Source of the DNA: Bradyrhizobium japonicum USDA 6
Lineage (GTDB): Bacteria > Pseudomonadota > Alphaproteobacteria > Rhizobiales > Xanthobacteraceae
DNA: 64,000 nucleotides
Reading direction: 5' to 3'
Assembly (NCBI RefSeq): GCF_000284375.1
Contig: NC_017249.1
Coordinates: forward strand, 6,503,001 to 6,567,000
The position numbers and the translations under genes were made by a program. The notes under the pieces were generated by a model, which saw only the letters and a list, made by a program, of their open reading frames with translations, was not told the origin of the DNA and made no database searches. Of this stretch, positions 1 to 7,344 are shown one piece after another (positions within the stretch are counted from its first letter, which is position 1; each line of letters begins with the position of its first letter).

Positions 1-253
1 ACGGCGGATCGAGAATGATGTCGGCCGCACCCGCCGCCATGCCTTCGAACGTCTCCGCGCCGCTGCGGTAGATCGTGAGCTCGGCCTGGATGCCTTCCTT
101 CTCGAACAGTTTCTGCCGCACCGCCGTCTCGGCGATCGTCGTCGGCCAATAGGTTTTCGTCGGCAGGCCGACGCGGATGGTGTCGGCGGCGCTCGCAGGG
201 CCCGCCAGAATTGCGGCGGCGATCAGCGACATCAGCGCGTGATTGATCTTCAT
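1..253 (-). CDS. ABC transporter substrate-binding protein, NMT1/SsuA-like (partial, cut by window edge)
   Basis: Only the first 84 codons are inside the window; the rest lies beyond position 1. The product begins with a Sec-type signal peptide (MKINHALMSLIAAAILAG, then PASA) and the mature part starts ADTIRVGLPTKTYWPTT, followed by a segment in which the ligand-binding lobe scores a gene-dosage-like 'EGMAAGAADIILDPP'. This arrangement is typical of periplasmic binding proteins of the NMT1/THI5/SsuA type (sulfonate, nitrate, pyrimidine or aromatic ligands). A strong Shine-Dalgarno (GGGGAGG) sits 7-8 bases before the ATG. It is the last visible gene of the leftward run, 52 bp after the GntR gene. 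Ligand unknown. Confidence 0.75.
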   Translation of the reverse strand, partial: MKINHALMSLIAAAILAGPASAADTIRVGLPTKTYWPTTIAETAVRQKLFEKEGIQAELTIYRSGAETFEGMAAGAADIILDPP

Positions 254-305
254 TATTGGTTTCCTCCCCGTCTCTGTTTTTGGTGTGCCGGATTTTTCCG
301 GATCG

Positions 306-1034
306 TCAGGTGGTACGGCTCACCTCCGCAATGCGAGAGGCGGCGAGCTCGACGAATTCTTTGGTGATGCCGAAGTGCTTTGACAACGCGCGAACTGCCG
401 CATCAGCATCGCGCCTGATCACGGCGGCGACGATCGCCTTGTGTTCGGCTTCGACGTTGCGCAGCTTGCCACCGACCTCTCGGCGGATCGAGAGGCGGCG
501 ATATCGCTCGCTCTGCTCATGCAGCACGTCGCGGAAGCCGAGCAGCCATGGCGAGCCGCACGCGTTGACCAGCGCGCGATGGAAGATGCGGTGACGGACC
601 ACCCACTCCTCGTAGTGCACGGTCGGATCGTCGGGATAGCGATGGGGAACGGCCTTCAAATCCGCCCAGGCGGATTTCACCGATTCGAGCCAGGCCTCAT
701 CGCCCCGCTCGATCGAGCGACGGAGCGCAAGCCCCTCGATGTCGATCCGGGTCTGCGTCACGTCGGCGAGATCGGCGAGCGACACCGGGCTCACGCGAAA
801 GCCGCGCTGGTCCGACGCCTGCACGAGCCCGTCCGCGACAAGTCGCGACAGCGCCTCGCGCACGGCGGCGAGGCTCACGGAAAACTGTTTGGCGAGCCCC
901 GCGATATGCAGCTTCTGGCCCGGAGCCAGCCGCGTCGCCAGGATGTCGGCGCGCAGACGTTCGTGCAGCGCCGACGTCAGGCTGCGCGGACCATCCCCGG
1001 GGCTTCCGGACAACTGGAACTGAAGCGGACCCAT
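306..1034 (-). CDS. GntR family transcriptional regulator (FadR/FCD subfamily)
   Basis: A 242-residue regulator. Residues about 18-82 form the winged helix-turn-helix (LHERLRADILATRLAPGQKL, then VSLAAVREALSRL and a wing DQRGFRVSP). Residues about 90-230 are an all-helical FCD ligand-binding domain with the usual acidic/histidine pattern (HRIFHRALVNACGS). Such proteins normally repress neighbouring catabolic genes until an organic acid binds. It lies in the leftward run and is a candidate binder of the palindrome TTGTCTGACAA at 3829-3839, although a second GntR at 14369 is an equal candidate. A 12-bp palindrome lies 46 bp upstream of its start. Confidence 0.9.
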   Translation of the reverse strand: MGPLQFQLSGSPGDGPRSLTSALHERLRADILATRLAPGQKLHIAGLAKQFSVSLAAVREALSRLVADGLVQASDQRGFRVSPVSLADLADVTQTRIDIEGLALRRSIERGDEAWLESVKSAWADLKAVPHRYPDDPTVHYEEWVVRHRIFHRALVNACGSPWLLGFRDVLHEQSERYRRLSIRREVGGKLRNVEAEHKAIVAAVIRRDADAAVRALSKHFGITKEFVELAASRIAEVSRTT

Positions 1035-1079
1035 GGTCGGATGATTGCAAGGCGGCGGCCGCGGGTCAACAGAAAATCG

Positions 1080-1091
1080 AAAATCGATTTT
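1080..1091. promoter_or_regulatory. 12-bp perfect palindrome upstream of the GntR gene
   Basis: AAAATCGATTTT is an exact palindrome, 46 bp before the start of the leftward GntR gene and in the 68-bp gap after the metallo-hydrolase gene. The AT-rich patch stands out from its GC-rich surroundings and could be an autoregulatory operator or part of a promoter. No protein can be assigned from sequence alone. Confidence 0.35.
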
Positions 1092-1102
1092 TCTAGCTTA
1101 GG

Positions 1103-1936
1103 TTACGCTACGCCCCGCCCAACCTCCTGGGAATGCGCGGCCCTGGACGGCGCCACGTCGAGACGAACCGCGACGCGCTCCAAATCCGGGCTTGGCGCCG
1201 GGTAGAGCTTCATGACGAGCGGATCGTGGCCGGGAACGATGTGGTCCGCGTCCGGCGCTGCGGCTCGCAGCTTGTCAAAGCCCACCAGCATGTCACCGAC
1301 GTGAAATGCCGTCGTGAACGGACGCTCGCTCGTCATGTTCTCGTAGAAATGACTGACGTCCGAGGCGAGCACGACCGGGCCGCGGCGCGTGTTGACGCGG
1401 ACGAACTGAAGACCGGCTGAATGCCCGCCCGCCGCGTGGACCGTCAGTCCGGGCGCGATCTCGGCGTCGCCGTCGTAGAACAGCACCCGGCGCGCATAGT
1501 TCAGCCGCACGATCCCGCAGACGTCCTCGACCTCGAAGGAATGCGACAGCCTCGGATACTGCATATAGCGCCCGGTGGCGTAGGCGAGCTCGCGCTCCTG
1601 AAGATGAAACCGCGCATTCGGAAACCGGTCGAAATTGCCGGCGTGATCGTAGTGCAGATGCGTGAGGATCACATCCTTGACGTCGGCCACGTCGATATCG
1701 AACGCGGCAAGCGTCTCCACCGGGCAGCGCAGGAATGTTCGCCTGCGCTGCTTTGCGATTTCGGCGTTGAACCCGGTGTCGATAACGAAGGTGCGGCCGC
1801 CTCCCCTCGCCAGCCACATGAAATAATCCATCGGCATCGGCCCGTCATGCGGGTCGCCGCCGATGAAGTGCTCGCTCCGCTGCGCATCCCGCGTTGCATA
1901 GCGGATGGCAAAGAGCTCATATTCCGGATCGGCCAT
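1103..1936 (-). CDS. MBL-fold metallo-hydrolase, N-acyl homoserine lactonase-like
   Basis: A 277-residue metallo-beta-lactamase-fold hydrolase. The zinc motif HxHxDH is complete (LTHLHYDHAGN, about residues 90-100), followed by a second-sphere His (AAGGHSAG), the bridging Asp (VLASDVSH) and the last His (IVPGHDP, about residue 236). The layout (FDRFPNARFHLQERELAYATG after the zinc motif) matches the AttM/BlcC/AhlC group of lactonases, which open acyl-homoserine lactone or gamma-butyrolactone rings. In this locus, with PrpD, CMD and dehydrogenase genes, hydrolysis of a lactone intermediate in catabolism is as likely as quorum quenching. It follows the CMD gene by 21 bp. Confidence 0.85.
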   Translation of the reverse strand: MADPEYELFAIRYATRDAQRSEHFIGGDPHDGPMPMDYFMWLARGGGRTFVIDTGFNAEIAKQRRRTFLRCPVETLAAFDIDVADVKDVILTHLHYDHAGNFDRFPNARFHLQERELAYATGRYMQYPRLSHSFEVEDVCGIVRLNYARRVLFYDGDAEIAPGLTVHAAGGHSAGLQFVRVNTRRGPVVLASDVSHFYENMTSERPFTTAFHVGDMLVGFDKLRAAAPDADHIVPGHDPLVMKLYPAPSPDLERVAVRLDVAPSRAAHSQEVGRGVA

Positions 1937-1957
1937 GGGTCATCCAATCAAGCGGGC

Positions 1958-2344
1958 TCAGGAGCCCTTATCGACCTCGTTGAAGGCCTCGCGCGCGTTG
2001 CGGAAGGCGTCGATGCCCGCGGGCACGCCGCAATAGACCGCGACCTGGAGCAGGATCTCCTTGATCTCCTCCTTGGTCAGCCCGTTCTTCAGGGCGCCCT
2101 TGACGTGCAGCTTCAGTTCGTGGGGGCGGTTCAGCGCGCCCAGCATCGCCAGATTGACGATCGAGCGCGTGCGGCGGTCGACGCCGGGCCGCGTCCACAG
2201 CGCGCCCCAGCAGAATTCGGTCGACCACTCCGCCATCGTGCGCGTGAACTCGTCGGCACCGGCGATCGACTTGTTGACGTAGTCCTCGCCGAGCACCTCT
2301 TTGCGAACTTTGAGGCCCTTTTCGAACAGTTCGGTCTTGCTCAT
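1958..2344 (-). CDS. Carboxymuconolactone decarboxylase family protein (copy 1)
   Basis: A 128-residue protein of the CMD/AhpD superfamily. The core reads EFCWGALWTRPGVDRRTRS, then NLAMLGALNRPHELKLHVKG and TKEEIKEILLQVAVYCGVPAG, the pattern of PcaC-type carboxymuconolactone decarboxylases rather than AhpD, because the CxxC redox pair is absent. The family includes decarboxylases of lactone acids and many proteins of unknown role. It is clearly related to the second copy at 12419-12799 on the other arm of the locus (shared NLAML.ALNRPHELK.HV.GAL.NG and AVYCGVPAGIDAFRNA-type tail). It overlaps no neighbour and sits 28 bp after the PrpD gene. Confidence 0.88.
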   Translation of the reverse strand: MSKTELFEKGLKVRKEVLGEDYVNKSIAGADEFTRTMAEWSTEFCWGALWTRPGVDRRTRSIVNLAMLGALNRPHELKLHVKGALKNGLTKEEIKEILLQVAVYCGVPAGIDAFRNAREAFNEVDKGS

Positions 2345-2372
2345 GATCGTCCCTTTCCGGTCTTGAGAGATT

Positions 2373-3725
2373 CTAGTTGGAAGTTATTTGGCGCGACGCC
2401 GATGGCGGCCGCAGCGATTGCAGCAGCGCCGCGACCTCGTCCGCCGTGTCGAGCCGCCAGACTGCATCGATGACGCGGTCCGCGTCCCAGTCGCTTCGAC
2501 CGGTCCTCACGCCTTCGCGCAGCTTTTCCTCGAGGTCGCGACCTCCAAGCGGGGCAGCCCGGCTGCCGCGCGGCGAAGTCACGGTCTCTGTGAGAATTTC
2601 ACCAGACGACAGGCGCAAGGCGATGCGCGCAGCGCCATCGGGCATCTGAGCATCAAGCTCCGCCCTCACCTTCTGCCGCAGCCGCGCGATATCGGGCCGA
2701 ACCACGGTCTCCTGCGCGAACTCGGCAACGCCGGCCGTGCCGAGCAGCAGTCCGCAAGCCGCACAATGATGGATGCTGACGCGCGCATCGCGCTCGTTGT
2801 TGACCGGGCGATCACCGCGCGCGAGCAGCAGTGCCGAGCCCTGCACTGTCACCAAATCGATCTGGTCAACGCGTCGGCCAATTCGTTCGCGCAACAGCAG
2901 GCAGGCGTCGATGACCGAATGGAACACGATGCCGGCGGGATAGGGCTTGTAGGTGTTCTTCGCGATCTCCCAGGTCTTGCCGAGGCCATCGAGCATGCGG
3001 GCGAGATCCGGCTCGTCTCCCATGGTGCGCGCCCAGCCGAGCGGACCTTCGATGGCGCGGGGCGCAGCCTCATAGCCCTGCTGCGCGAGCAGCGCGGCGA
3101 ACAACCCGTTGCGTGCGGCATTGCCCACGCTGACATTCTTGGCGGCGCTTGGCAGATTCTCGACATTGCCGGCCGACTGGCTCGCCGCAAGTCCGATCGC
3201 GTTCGCAATCCCTTCCGCTGGCAATCCCAACAGCTTCGCGCACGCCGCCGCAGCGCCAAAAATCCCGCAGGTCGAGGTGATGTGCCAGCCACGGGCGTAA
3301 TGGCGCGGCGAGACCGCATTGCCGATGCGGCATTCAACATCCACGCCGAGGACGAACGCCGTCAGCACCGCGCGCCCCGTCAGCTTGCGCGTCTCAGCCA
3401 GCGCCAATATCGGCGCGGCGACCGGCGCGGCCGGATGGATGATCGTTTCAGGGTGCGTGTCGTCGAAGTCGAGCAGATTCGCCGAGACGGCATTGAGAAA
3501 CGACGCGCACAGCGCGTCCATGGACTGCGAATGGCCGATGATTGTCGATGTCGCGGCGCCGCTGAACGGCGCCAGCGTTCGCATCGCGGCCGTGACCACC
3601 GGATCGCGTGCGGAGCCGAGCGCGGTCGCAAAGAAATTGAGGATCGATCGCTTCGCCTCGGCGCTCTGCGCCTCCACGTCTGCCCACGACGAGGACGCGA
3701 CGAAATCGGCGAGCGTCTTGCTCAC
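2373..3725 (-). CDS. MmgE/PrpD family protein (copy 1)
   Basis: About 450 residues, with the all-helical MmgE/PrpD fold: an N-terminal LADFVASSSWADVEAQSAEAKRSILNF, FDDTHPETIIHPAAPVAAPILA with the active-site DDTH...HP pair, GIFGAAAACAKLLGL, and a KPYPAGIVFHSVIDACLLL segment. The family covers 2-methylcitrate dehydratase, aconitate decarboxylase and many uncharacterised dehydratases or decarboxylases. The frame stays open upstream to a TTG at 3839, but that codon lies inside the operator palindrome and promoter, so I choose the GTG at 3723-3725 (reads VSKTLADF), which gives the usual family length. First gene of the leftward operon; a second PrpD gene opens the rightward arm. Confidence 0.85.
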   Translation of the reverse strand: MSKTLADFVASSSWADVEAQSAEAKRSILNFFATALGSARDPVVTAAMRTLAPFSGAATSTIIGHSQSMDALCASFLNAVSANLLDFDDTHPETIIHPAAPVAAPILALAETRKLTGRAVLTAFVLGVDVECRIGNAVSPRHYARGWHITSTCGIFGAAAACAKLLGLPAEGIANAIGLAASQSAGNVENLPSAAKNVSVGNAARNGLFAALLAQQGYEAAPRAIEGPLGWARTMGDEPDLARMLDGLGKTWEIAKNTYKPYPAGIVFHSVIDACLLLRERIGRRVDQIDLVTVQGSALLLARGDRPVNNERDARVSIHHCAACGLLLGTAGVAEFAQETVVRPDIARLRQKVRAELDAQMPDGAARIALRLSSGEILTETVTSPRGSRAAPLGGRDLEEKLREGVRTGRSDWDADRVIDAVWRLDTADEVAALLQSLRPPSASRQITSN

Positions 3726-3812
3726 ACTCGGAATTGAAGCTTGCGGCACGCGGGGCGTCTTCCTCGTTTTCCCGGACCTTATGACGATCCGCGGCAAACT
3801 GTCGACCCCAAA

Positions 3813-3849
3813 TGTTATGCTTGACAGCTTGTCTGACAATCATAACAAT
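3813..3849. promoter_or_regulatory. Divergent promoter with GntR-type operator
   Basis: Arms TGTTATGCTTGACA (3813-3826) and TGACAATCATAACA (3834-3847) form an inverted repeat with 12 of 14 positions matching. At its core is the perfect palindrome TTGTC-T-GACAA (3829-3839), which fits the GTM-N-KAC consensus of GntR/FadR-type operators. Rightward, TTGACA (3821-3826) and AACAAT (3844-3849) are separated by exactly 17 bp, so the palindrome fills the spacer. Leftward, TTGTCA and AACATT show the same 17-bp spacing. This predicts one regulator shutting both arms. Promoter strength and regulator identity are inferred. Confidence 0.7.
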
Positions 3850-3975
3850 CCGGCCCGTTGGCGCGGGATCCCGCAGCCACGACGACGGCGGCCGAGAAGG
3901 CCGGCCGGCGAATGCGTTTGACCAACGAGATCAAGAAGGCGCGCCCGTCACGGGTCGCGCGACAGGGAGTAGACG

Positions 3976-4869
3976 ATGGCGGGAGAGATTCTCGGCGTAA
4001 TCGGCACGGGCCGCATGGGCGGCCCCATGGCGGGGCGATTGATCGACGCGGGCTACTCGCTCGTCATATATGACACGCAGACCGAAGCGACCCAGCCGCT
4101 GGTCAAGCGCGGCGCCCAGCTCGGCAAATCGCCGGCCGATGTCGCCTCCCGCGCAGACATCGTGCTCGCGAGCCTGCCGACGCCCGACATCGTCAAGGCC
4201 GTCACACTCGGGCAAGACGGCATCAGCAGCGGCAGCCGCGCCAAGATCGTCATTGATCTCTCGACCTCCGGTCCCGGCGCGGCAAAGATCGTTGCGGAAG
4301 GCCTGAAGGCCAAAGGCATGACGCTGGTCGATGCACCCGTGAGCGGCGGCATCAAGGGCGCCGTCAACGGCACGCTGGCCGTGATGGTGTCCTGCCCGCA
4401 GGCGACCTACGAGACCGTGCAGCCGATCCTGAAGAATTTCGGCAAGCTGTTCTACACCGGCGACAAGCCCGGCGTGGCACAGACGGCCAAGCTCGCCAAC
4501 AATCTGATGGCGGCCGCGGCGCTGGTAATCACGTCGGAGGCCGTCGCGATGGGCGTCAAGGGCGGCGTCAATGCCAAGGTGCTGATCGACATCATCAACG
4601 CCAGCAGCGGCCGCAACAGCGCCTCCGAAGACAAATTCCCCCGCGCGGTGCTGCCCGGCACCTTCGATTTCGGCTTCGCCACCGGCCTCTCCTACAAGGA
4701 CGTCCGTCTCTGCGTCGACGAGGCCGAGGCCATGGGCGTGCCGATGGTCTGCGGCGCGGTGGTGCGGCAGATGCTCGCGATCACCAACGCCAAGTATGGC
4801 GCGTCGTCCGACTTCACCTCGATCGCCAAGGTGCTCGAGGAGTGGGCCGGGGTCGAGATGCGCGGCTGA
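3976..4869 (+). CDS. NAD(P)-dependent oxidoreductase, 3-hydroxyisobutyrate dehydrogenase family
   Basis: A 297-residue beta-hydroxyacid dehydrogenase. The N-terminal Rossmann motif is GTGRMGGPMAGRLIDAGY (about residues 9-27), the substrate loop is DAPVSGGIKGA (about 118), and the catalytic Lys sits in QTAKLANNLM (about 174). Family members oxidise 3-hydroxyacids such as 3-hydroxyisobutyrate, tartronate semialdehyde or sulfolactaldehyde. GGGAG lies 8 bases before the ATG. First gene of the rightward operon, about 120 bp after the predicted transcription start; followed by PrpD 30 bp later. Another family member is at 47129, so the two serve different operons. Substrate unknown. Confidence 0.88.
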   Translation: MAGEILGVIGTGRMGGPMAGRLIDAGYSLVIYDTQTEATQPLVKRGAQLGKSPADVASRADIVLASLPTPDIVKAVTLGQDGISSGSRAKIVIDLSTSGPGAAKIVAEGLKAKGMTLVDAPVSGGIKGAVNGTLAVMVSCPQATYETVQPILKNFGKLFYTGDKPGVAQTAKLANNLMAAAALVITSEAVAMGVKGGVNAKVLIDIINASSGRNSASEDKFPRAVLPGTFDFGFATGLSYKDVRLCVDEAEAMGVPMVCGAVVRQMLAITNAKYGASSDFTSIAKVLEEWAGVEMRG

Positions 4870-4899
4870 TCACGCAAGCCTTCGGGGAGAGCGATTGCG

Positions 4900-6294
4900 A
4901 TGACGATCGGCCCGACCGGATCAGGCAAGGTCTCGCTCGCGCGCCAGATGGCGCGGAGCGGGCTTGCGCTTGATCTCGGAGATTTCGGGCCTGAAGTCGT
5001 CGCGAAGGCAAAACTCTGTCTGCTCGACTTCTTGTCCTGCGCCTTCGAGGCCGGCCATCATCCCTGGAGCCGTCAGGCGGTTGAGATCGCGCAGGCCGGC
5101 GGCAGCGCAACGATCATCGGCACCTCGCAGCTCTCCTCACCCGCCGATGCCGCCTTCGCCAACGCCGTGATGGGACACGGCCTCGTCCGCGAGGACATGC
5201 ATGCGGCCAGCATCGCGCACCACGGCGTCGTGATCTGGCCGACGCTGCTCGCGCTGTCGGAGCAGACGCCGCTGCACGGAGCCAGACTGCTCTCGGCCGC
5301 CATCATCGGCTATGAGACCGGCGCGCGGATCGGCCGCGCGCTCCTGACCTCCGACCTCGCACGCCTCTATCGCCCGACTGGGCTGGTCACACCTCCGGGG
5401 GCGGCGCTGGCGGGAAGCTTCGCGCTCGGCCTGTCCGAGGACCAGGCAACCAGCGCCGTCGCGATCGCGGCCAATACGTCCAGCGGGCTGAACGAGTGGC
5501 CGCATGCCGGCGGCTCCGACATGTATTTTCATCCGGGTTTTGCGGCCAGCAACGCGATCAAGGCGGTCGGTCTTGCCGCGGCCGGCGCGTTCGGCTCGGA
5601 AGCCATATTGGAGGGCGAAGCCGGCCTGTTCGCCGCCTATCGACGCCAGGCCGCGCCCGACAGCATCACGCTCTTCCCCGATGGGGAGAGCGAGATCATG
5701 GCCGTCTACAACAAGCCGGTCCCGGCCTGCAATTTCGCGCAGACAGCGGCCCAAGCGGCGCTTCGTGTCTCGCACGAGCTCGTCGGCACTGAGGAGATCG
5801 ACCGCGTCGTCATTCACGCACCCGATGCCGCCGTTCGCTATCCCGGCTGCGACTCCATGGGCCCCTATCGCAACGCGCTTCAGGCCAAGATGAGCATTCC
5901 GTTCAGCGTCGCTGCGACGCTGACGCGGGGCGAGATCGAGGAAGAGAACTATTCCGAACTCGATGATGCCGACATCATCCGCCTGGTCGCGGTCACCGAT
6001 CTCAGGGCAGATCCCGGCTTCACCGCTGCCTTCCCCGGCAAGCAGGGCGCGGAGGTGACCGTGCATCTCCGCAGCGGCCGGACCATCCGGCACGCTTTGC
6101 CCGACGTCATCGCCGCAACGCCTTCAGATATTCGTGCGCGCTTCCGCGCCGCCGCGACCGGAGTCCTTGGCGAGGACCGCGCGCAGCGGCTCGAGCAACT
6201 CATCGACGGCTGCGAGCAGCTCGGCAATGCCGGCGACATCGCCGCGCAGTGTCGTTTGGATGCGCCGGAACGAGTTTTACGATCGGCATCATAA
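4900..6294 (+). CDS. MmgE/PrpD family protein (copy 2)
   Basis: 464 residues of the MmgE/PrpD fold (LDFLSCAFEAGHHPWSRQAV, ANAVMGHGLVREDMHAASIAHHGVVIWP, KPVPACNFAQTAAQAAL). The acidic-His pair of the active site appears here as EDMHAASIAHHG rather than the DDTH...HP of the copy at 2373, so the two copies probably act on different substrates. Usual family length is 450-500. It lies between the HIBADH-like gene and the Liv transporter, which suggests a dehydratase or decarboxylase step on the imported compound. Start: an ATG 30 bp after the previous stop; GGGGAG lies about 10 bases before it. Confidence 0.85.
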   Translation: MTIGPTGSGKVSLARQMARSGLALDLGDFGPEVVAKAKLCLLDFLSCAFEAGHHPWSRQAVEIAQAGGSATIIGTSQLSSPADAAFANAVMGHGLVREDMHAASIAHHGVVIWPTLLALSEQTPLHGARLLSAAIIGYETGARIGRALLTSDLARLYRPTGLVTPPGAALAGSFALGLSEDQATSAVAIAANTSSGLNEWPHAGGSDMYFHPGFAASNAIKAVGLAAAGAFGSEAILEGEAGLFAAYRRQAAPDSITLFPDGESEIMAVYNKPVPACNFAQTAAQAALRVSHELVGTEEIDRVVIHAPDAAVRYPGCDSMGPYRNALQAKMSIPFSVAATLTRGEIEEENYSELDDADIIRLVAVTDLRADPGFTAAFPGKQGAEVTVHLRSGRTIRHALPDVIAATPSDIRARFRAAATGVLGEDRAQRLEQLIDGCEQLGNAGDIAAQCRLDAPERVLRSAS

Positions 6295-6320
6295 GAAATG
6301 CCAAACAATACGGGGGAAAC

Positions 6321-6407
6321 ATGGTCGACCGGGAGACCAGGCTAGAAGCGCCGACGGCGCACAATCGCCAGCCAGCCGGCGCTTGCGCCGCGCGGAGGCG
6401 GGGCTGA
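6321..6407 (+). CDS. Candidate 28-codon leader ORF coupled to livH
   Basis: A short open frame begins ATGGTCGACCGG 3 bases after a strong ribosome site (GGGGGAA, 6312-6318) and ends in TGA whose last A is the first base of the livH ATG (TGATG junction, 6405-6409). Such one-base overlap is a classic sign of translational coupling. The peptide is Arg/Ala-rich with no recognisable domain. It may be a leader peptide, or chance, since high-GC gaps stay open easily. Confidence 0.3.
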   Translation: MVDRETRLEAPTAHNRQPAGACAARRRG

Positions 6408-7342
6408 TGGAAGGCTTCTTTCAAGCGCTCGCTGCGGGCCTTTTGATCGGCGCCGTCTACGGCCTGATGTGCGTCGGGCTCGGCCTGATCTTCGGCGTCA
6501 TGCGCGTCATCAACTTCGCCCATGGCGATTTCATGATGCTCGGCATGTATACCGCCTTCTATCTCTTCACCGCGGCCGGCGTGCAGGCGGTGTTCGGCAA
6601 TGCGGTCGGGCCGTTCGTCGCCATCCTGCTGGCCGGGCCCGTGCTCGCCGTGTTCGGCTATTTCGTCCATCGGACACTGATCTCGCACGTCTCGGGTACC
6701 CGCACCGCCTCGCTGGAAGGCGAAGGCCATTACGCCCAGCTGATCCTCACGCTCGGCATCGCCCTGATCCTGCAGAACGGCGGCCTCATCGTGTTCGGCT
6801 CGGTGCTGGCCTCGATCCGCACGCCGCTGTCGAGCTCGGCCTGGGAGCTCGGCCCCTTCTTCGACATGAGCATCTTCCTCAACAAGGCCCGCAGCATCGA
6901 TGCGATCGTCTCGCTGGCGATCATGATCCTGCTTTCGCTGTTGATCACGCGGACCCGGATCGGCAAATCGCTCCGCGCCGCCGCCGACAATCCGACCGCC
7001 GCGACCTATATGGGCATCGACGTCGACCGCGCGCATCGCACCGCCTTCGCGCTCGGTTGCGGCATCACCGCGATTGCCGGCGGCCTGCTCGCGACCAACT
7101 ATCCGTTCCATCCCTTCGTCGGCCTCGAATACGTCATCGTCATGTATGCCGGCGTCGTGCTCGGCGGCATGGGCAGCATCATCGGCGCCTTCTGGGGCGG
7201 CATGACGATCGGGCTCGTGCAGCAGATGTCCACGCTGATCCTGCCGACGCAATTGCAGAACGCCGCGATCTTCGCCGTGTTCCTCCTCATCATCTTCTTC
7301 CGTCCGCAGGGTTTCTTCGGGCGCATGGTCGAGAGGACGTGA
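6407..7342 (+). CDS. livH: Branched-chain amino acid-type ABC transporter permease LivH
   Basis: A 311-residue inner-membrane permease with the LivH signature GLMCVGLGLIFGVMRVINFAHGDFMMLGMY near residue 20-45 and the EAA-like GKSLRAAADNPTAATYMGIDVDR loop near residue 185, plus about eight hydrophobic helices and a C-terminal IIFFRPQGFFGR. Liv permeases import branched-chain amino acids but also aromatic acids, amides or urea. I place the start at the ATG after GGAGG (6394-6398); the frame is open further upstream into the preceding gene but that part has no homology-like pattern. Three bases separate it from the fused LivM-LivG gene. Confidence 0.92.
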   Translation: MEGFFQALAAGLLIGAVYGLMCVGLGLIFGVMRVINFAHGDFMMLGMYTAFYLFTAAGVQAVFGNAVGPFVAILLAGPVLAVFGYFVHRTLISHVSGTRTASLEGEGHYAQLILTLGIALILQNGGLIVFGSVLASIRTPLSSSAWELGPFFDMSIFLNKARSIDAIVSLAIMILLSLLITRTRIGKSLRAAADNPTAATYMGIDVDRAHRTAFALGCGITAIAGGLLATNYPFHPFVGLEYVIVMYAGVVLGGMGSIIGAFWGGMTIGLVQQMSTLILPTQLQNAAIFAVFLLIIFFRPQGFFGRMVERT

Positions 7343-7344
7343 CC

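Noticed and set aside
2388..3737. Plus-strand open frame of 449 codons opposite PrpD copy 1
   Set aside because: Arg-rich shadow of the true minus-strand gene; no domain pattern.
6134..6406. 5' extension of livH by 91 codons
   Set aside because: It overlaps the end of the PrpD gene and has no permease pattern; the ATG after GGAGG fits the family.
6469..7344. Long N-terminal extension of the LivM-LivG protein
   Set aside because: It is livH read in another frame (Arg/His-rich, low-complexity). The ATG at 7345 starts the LivM pattern.
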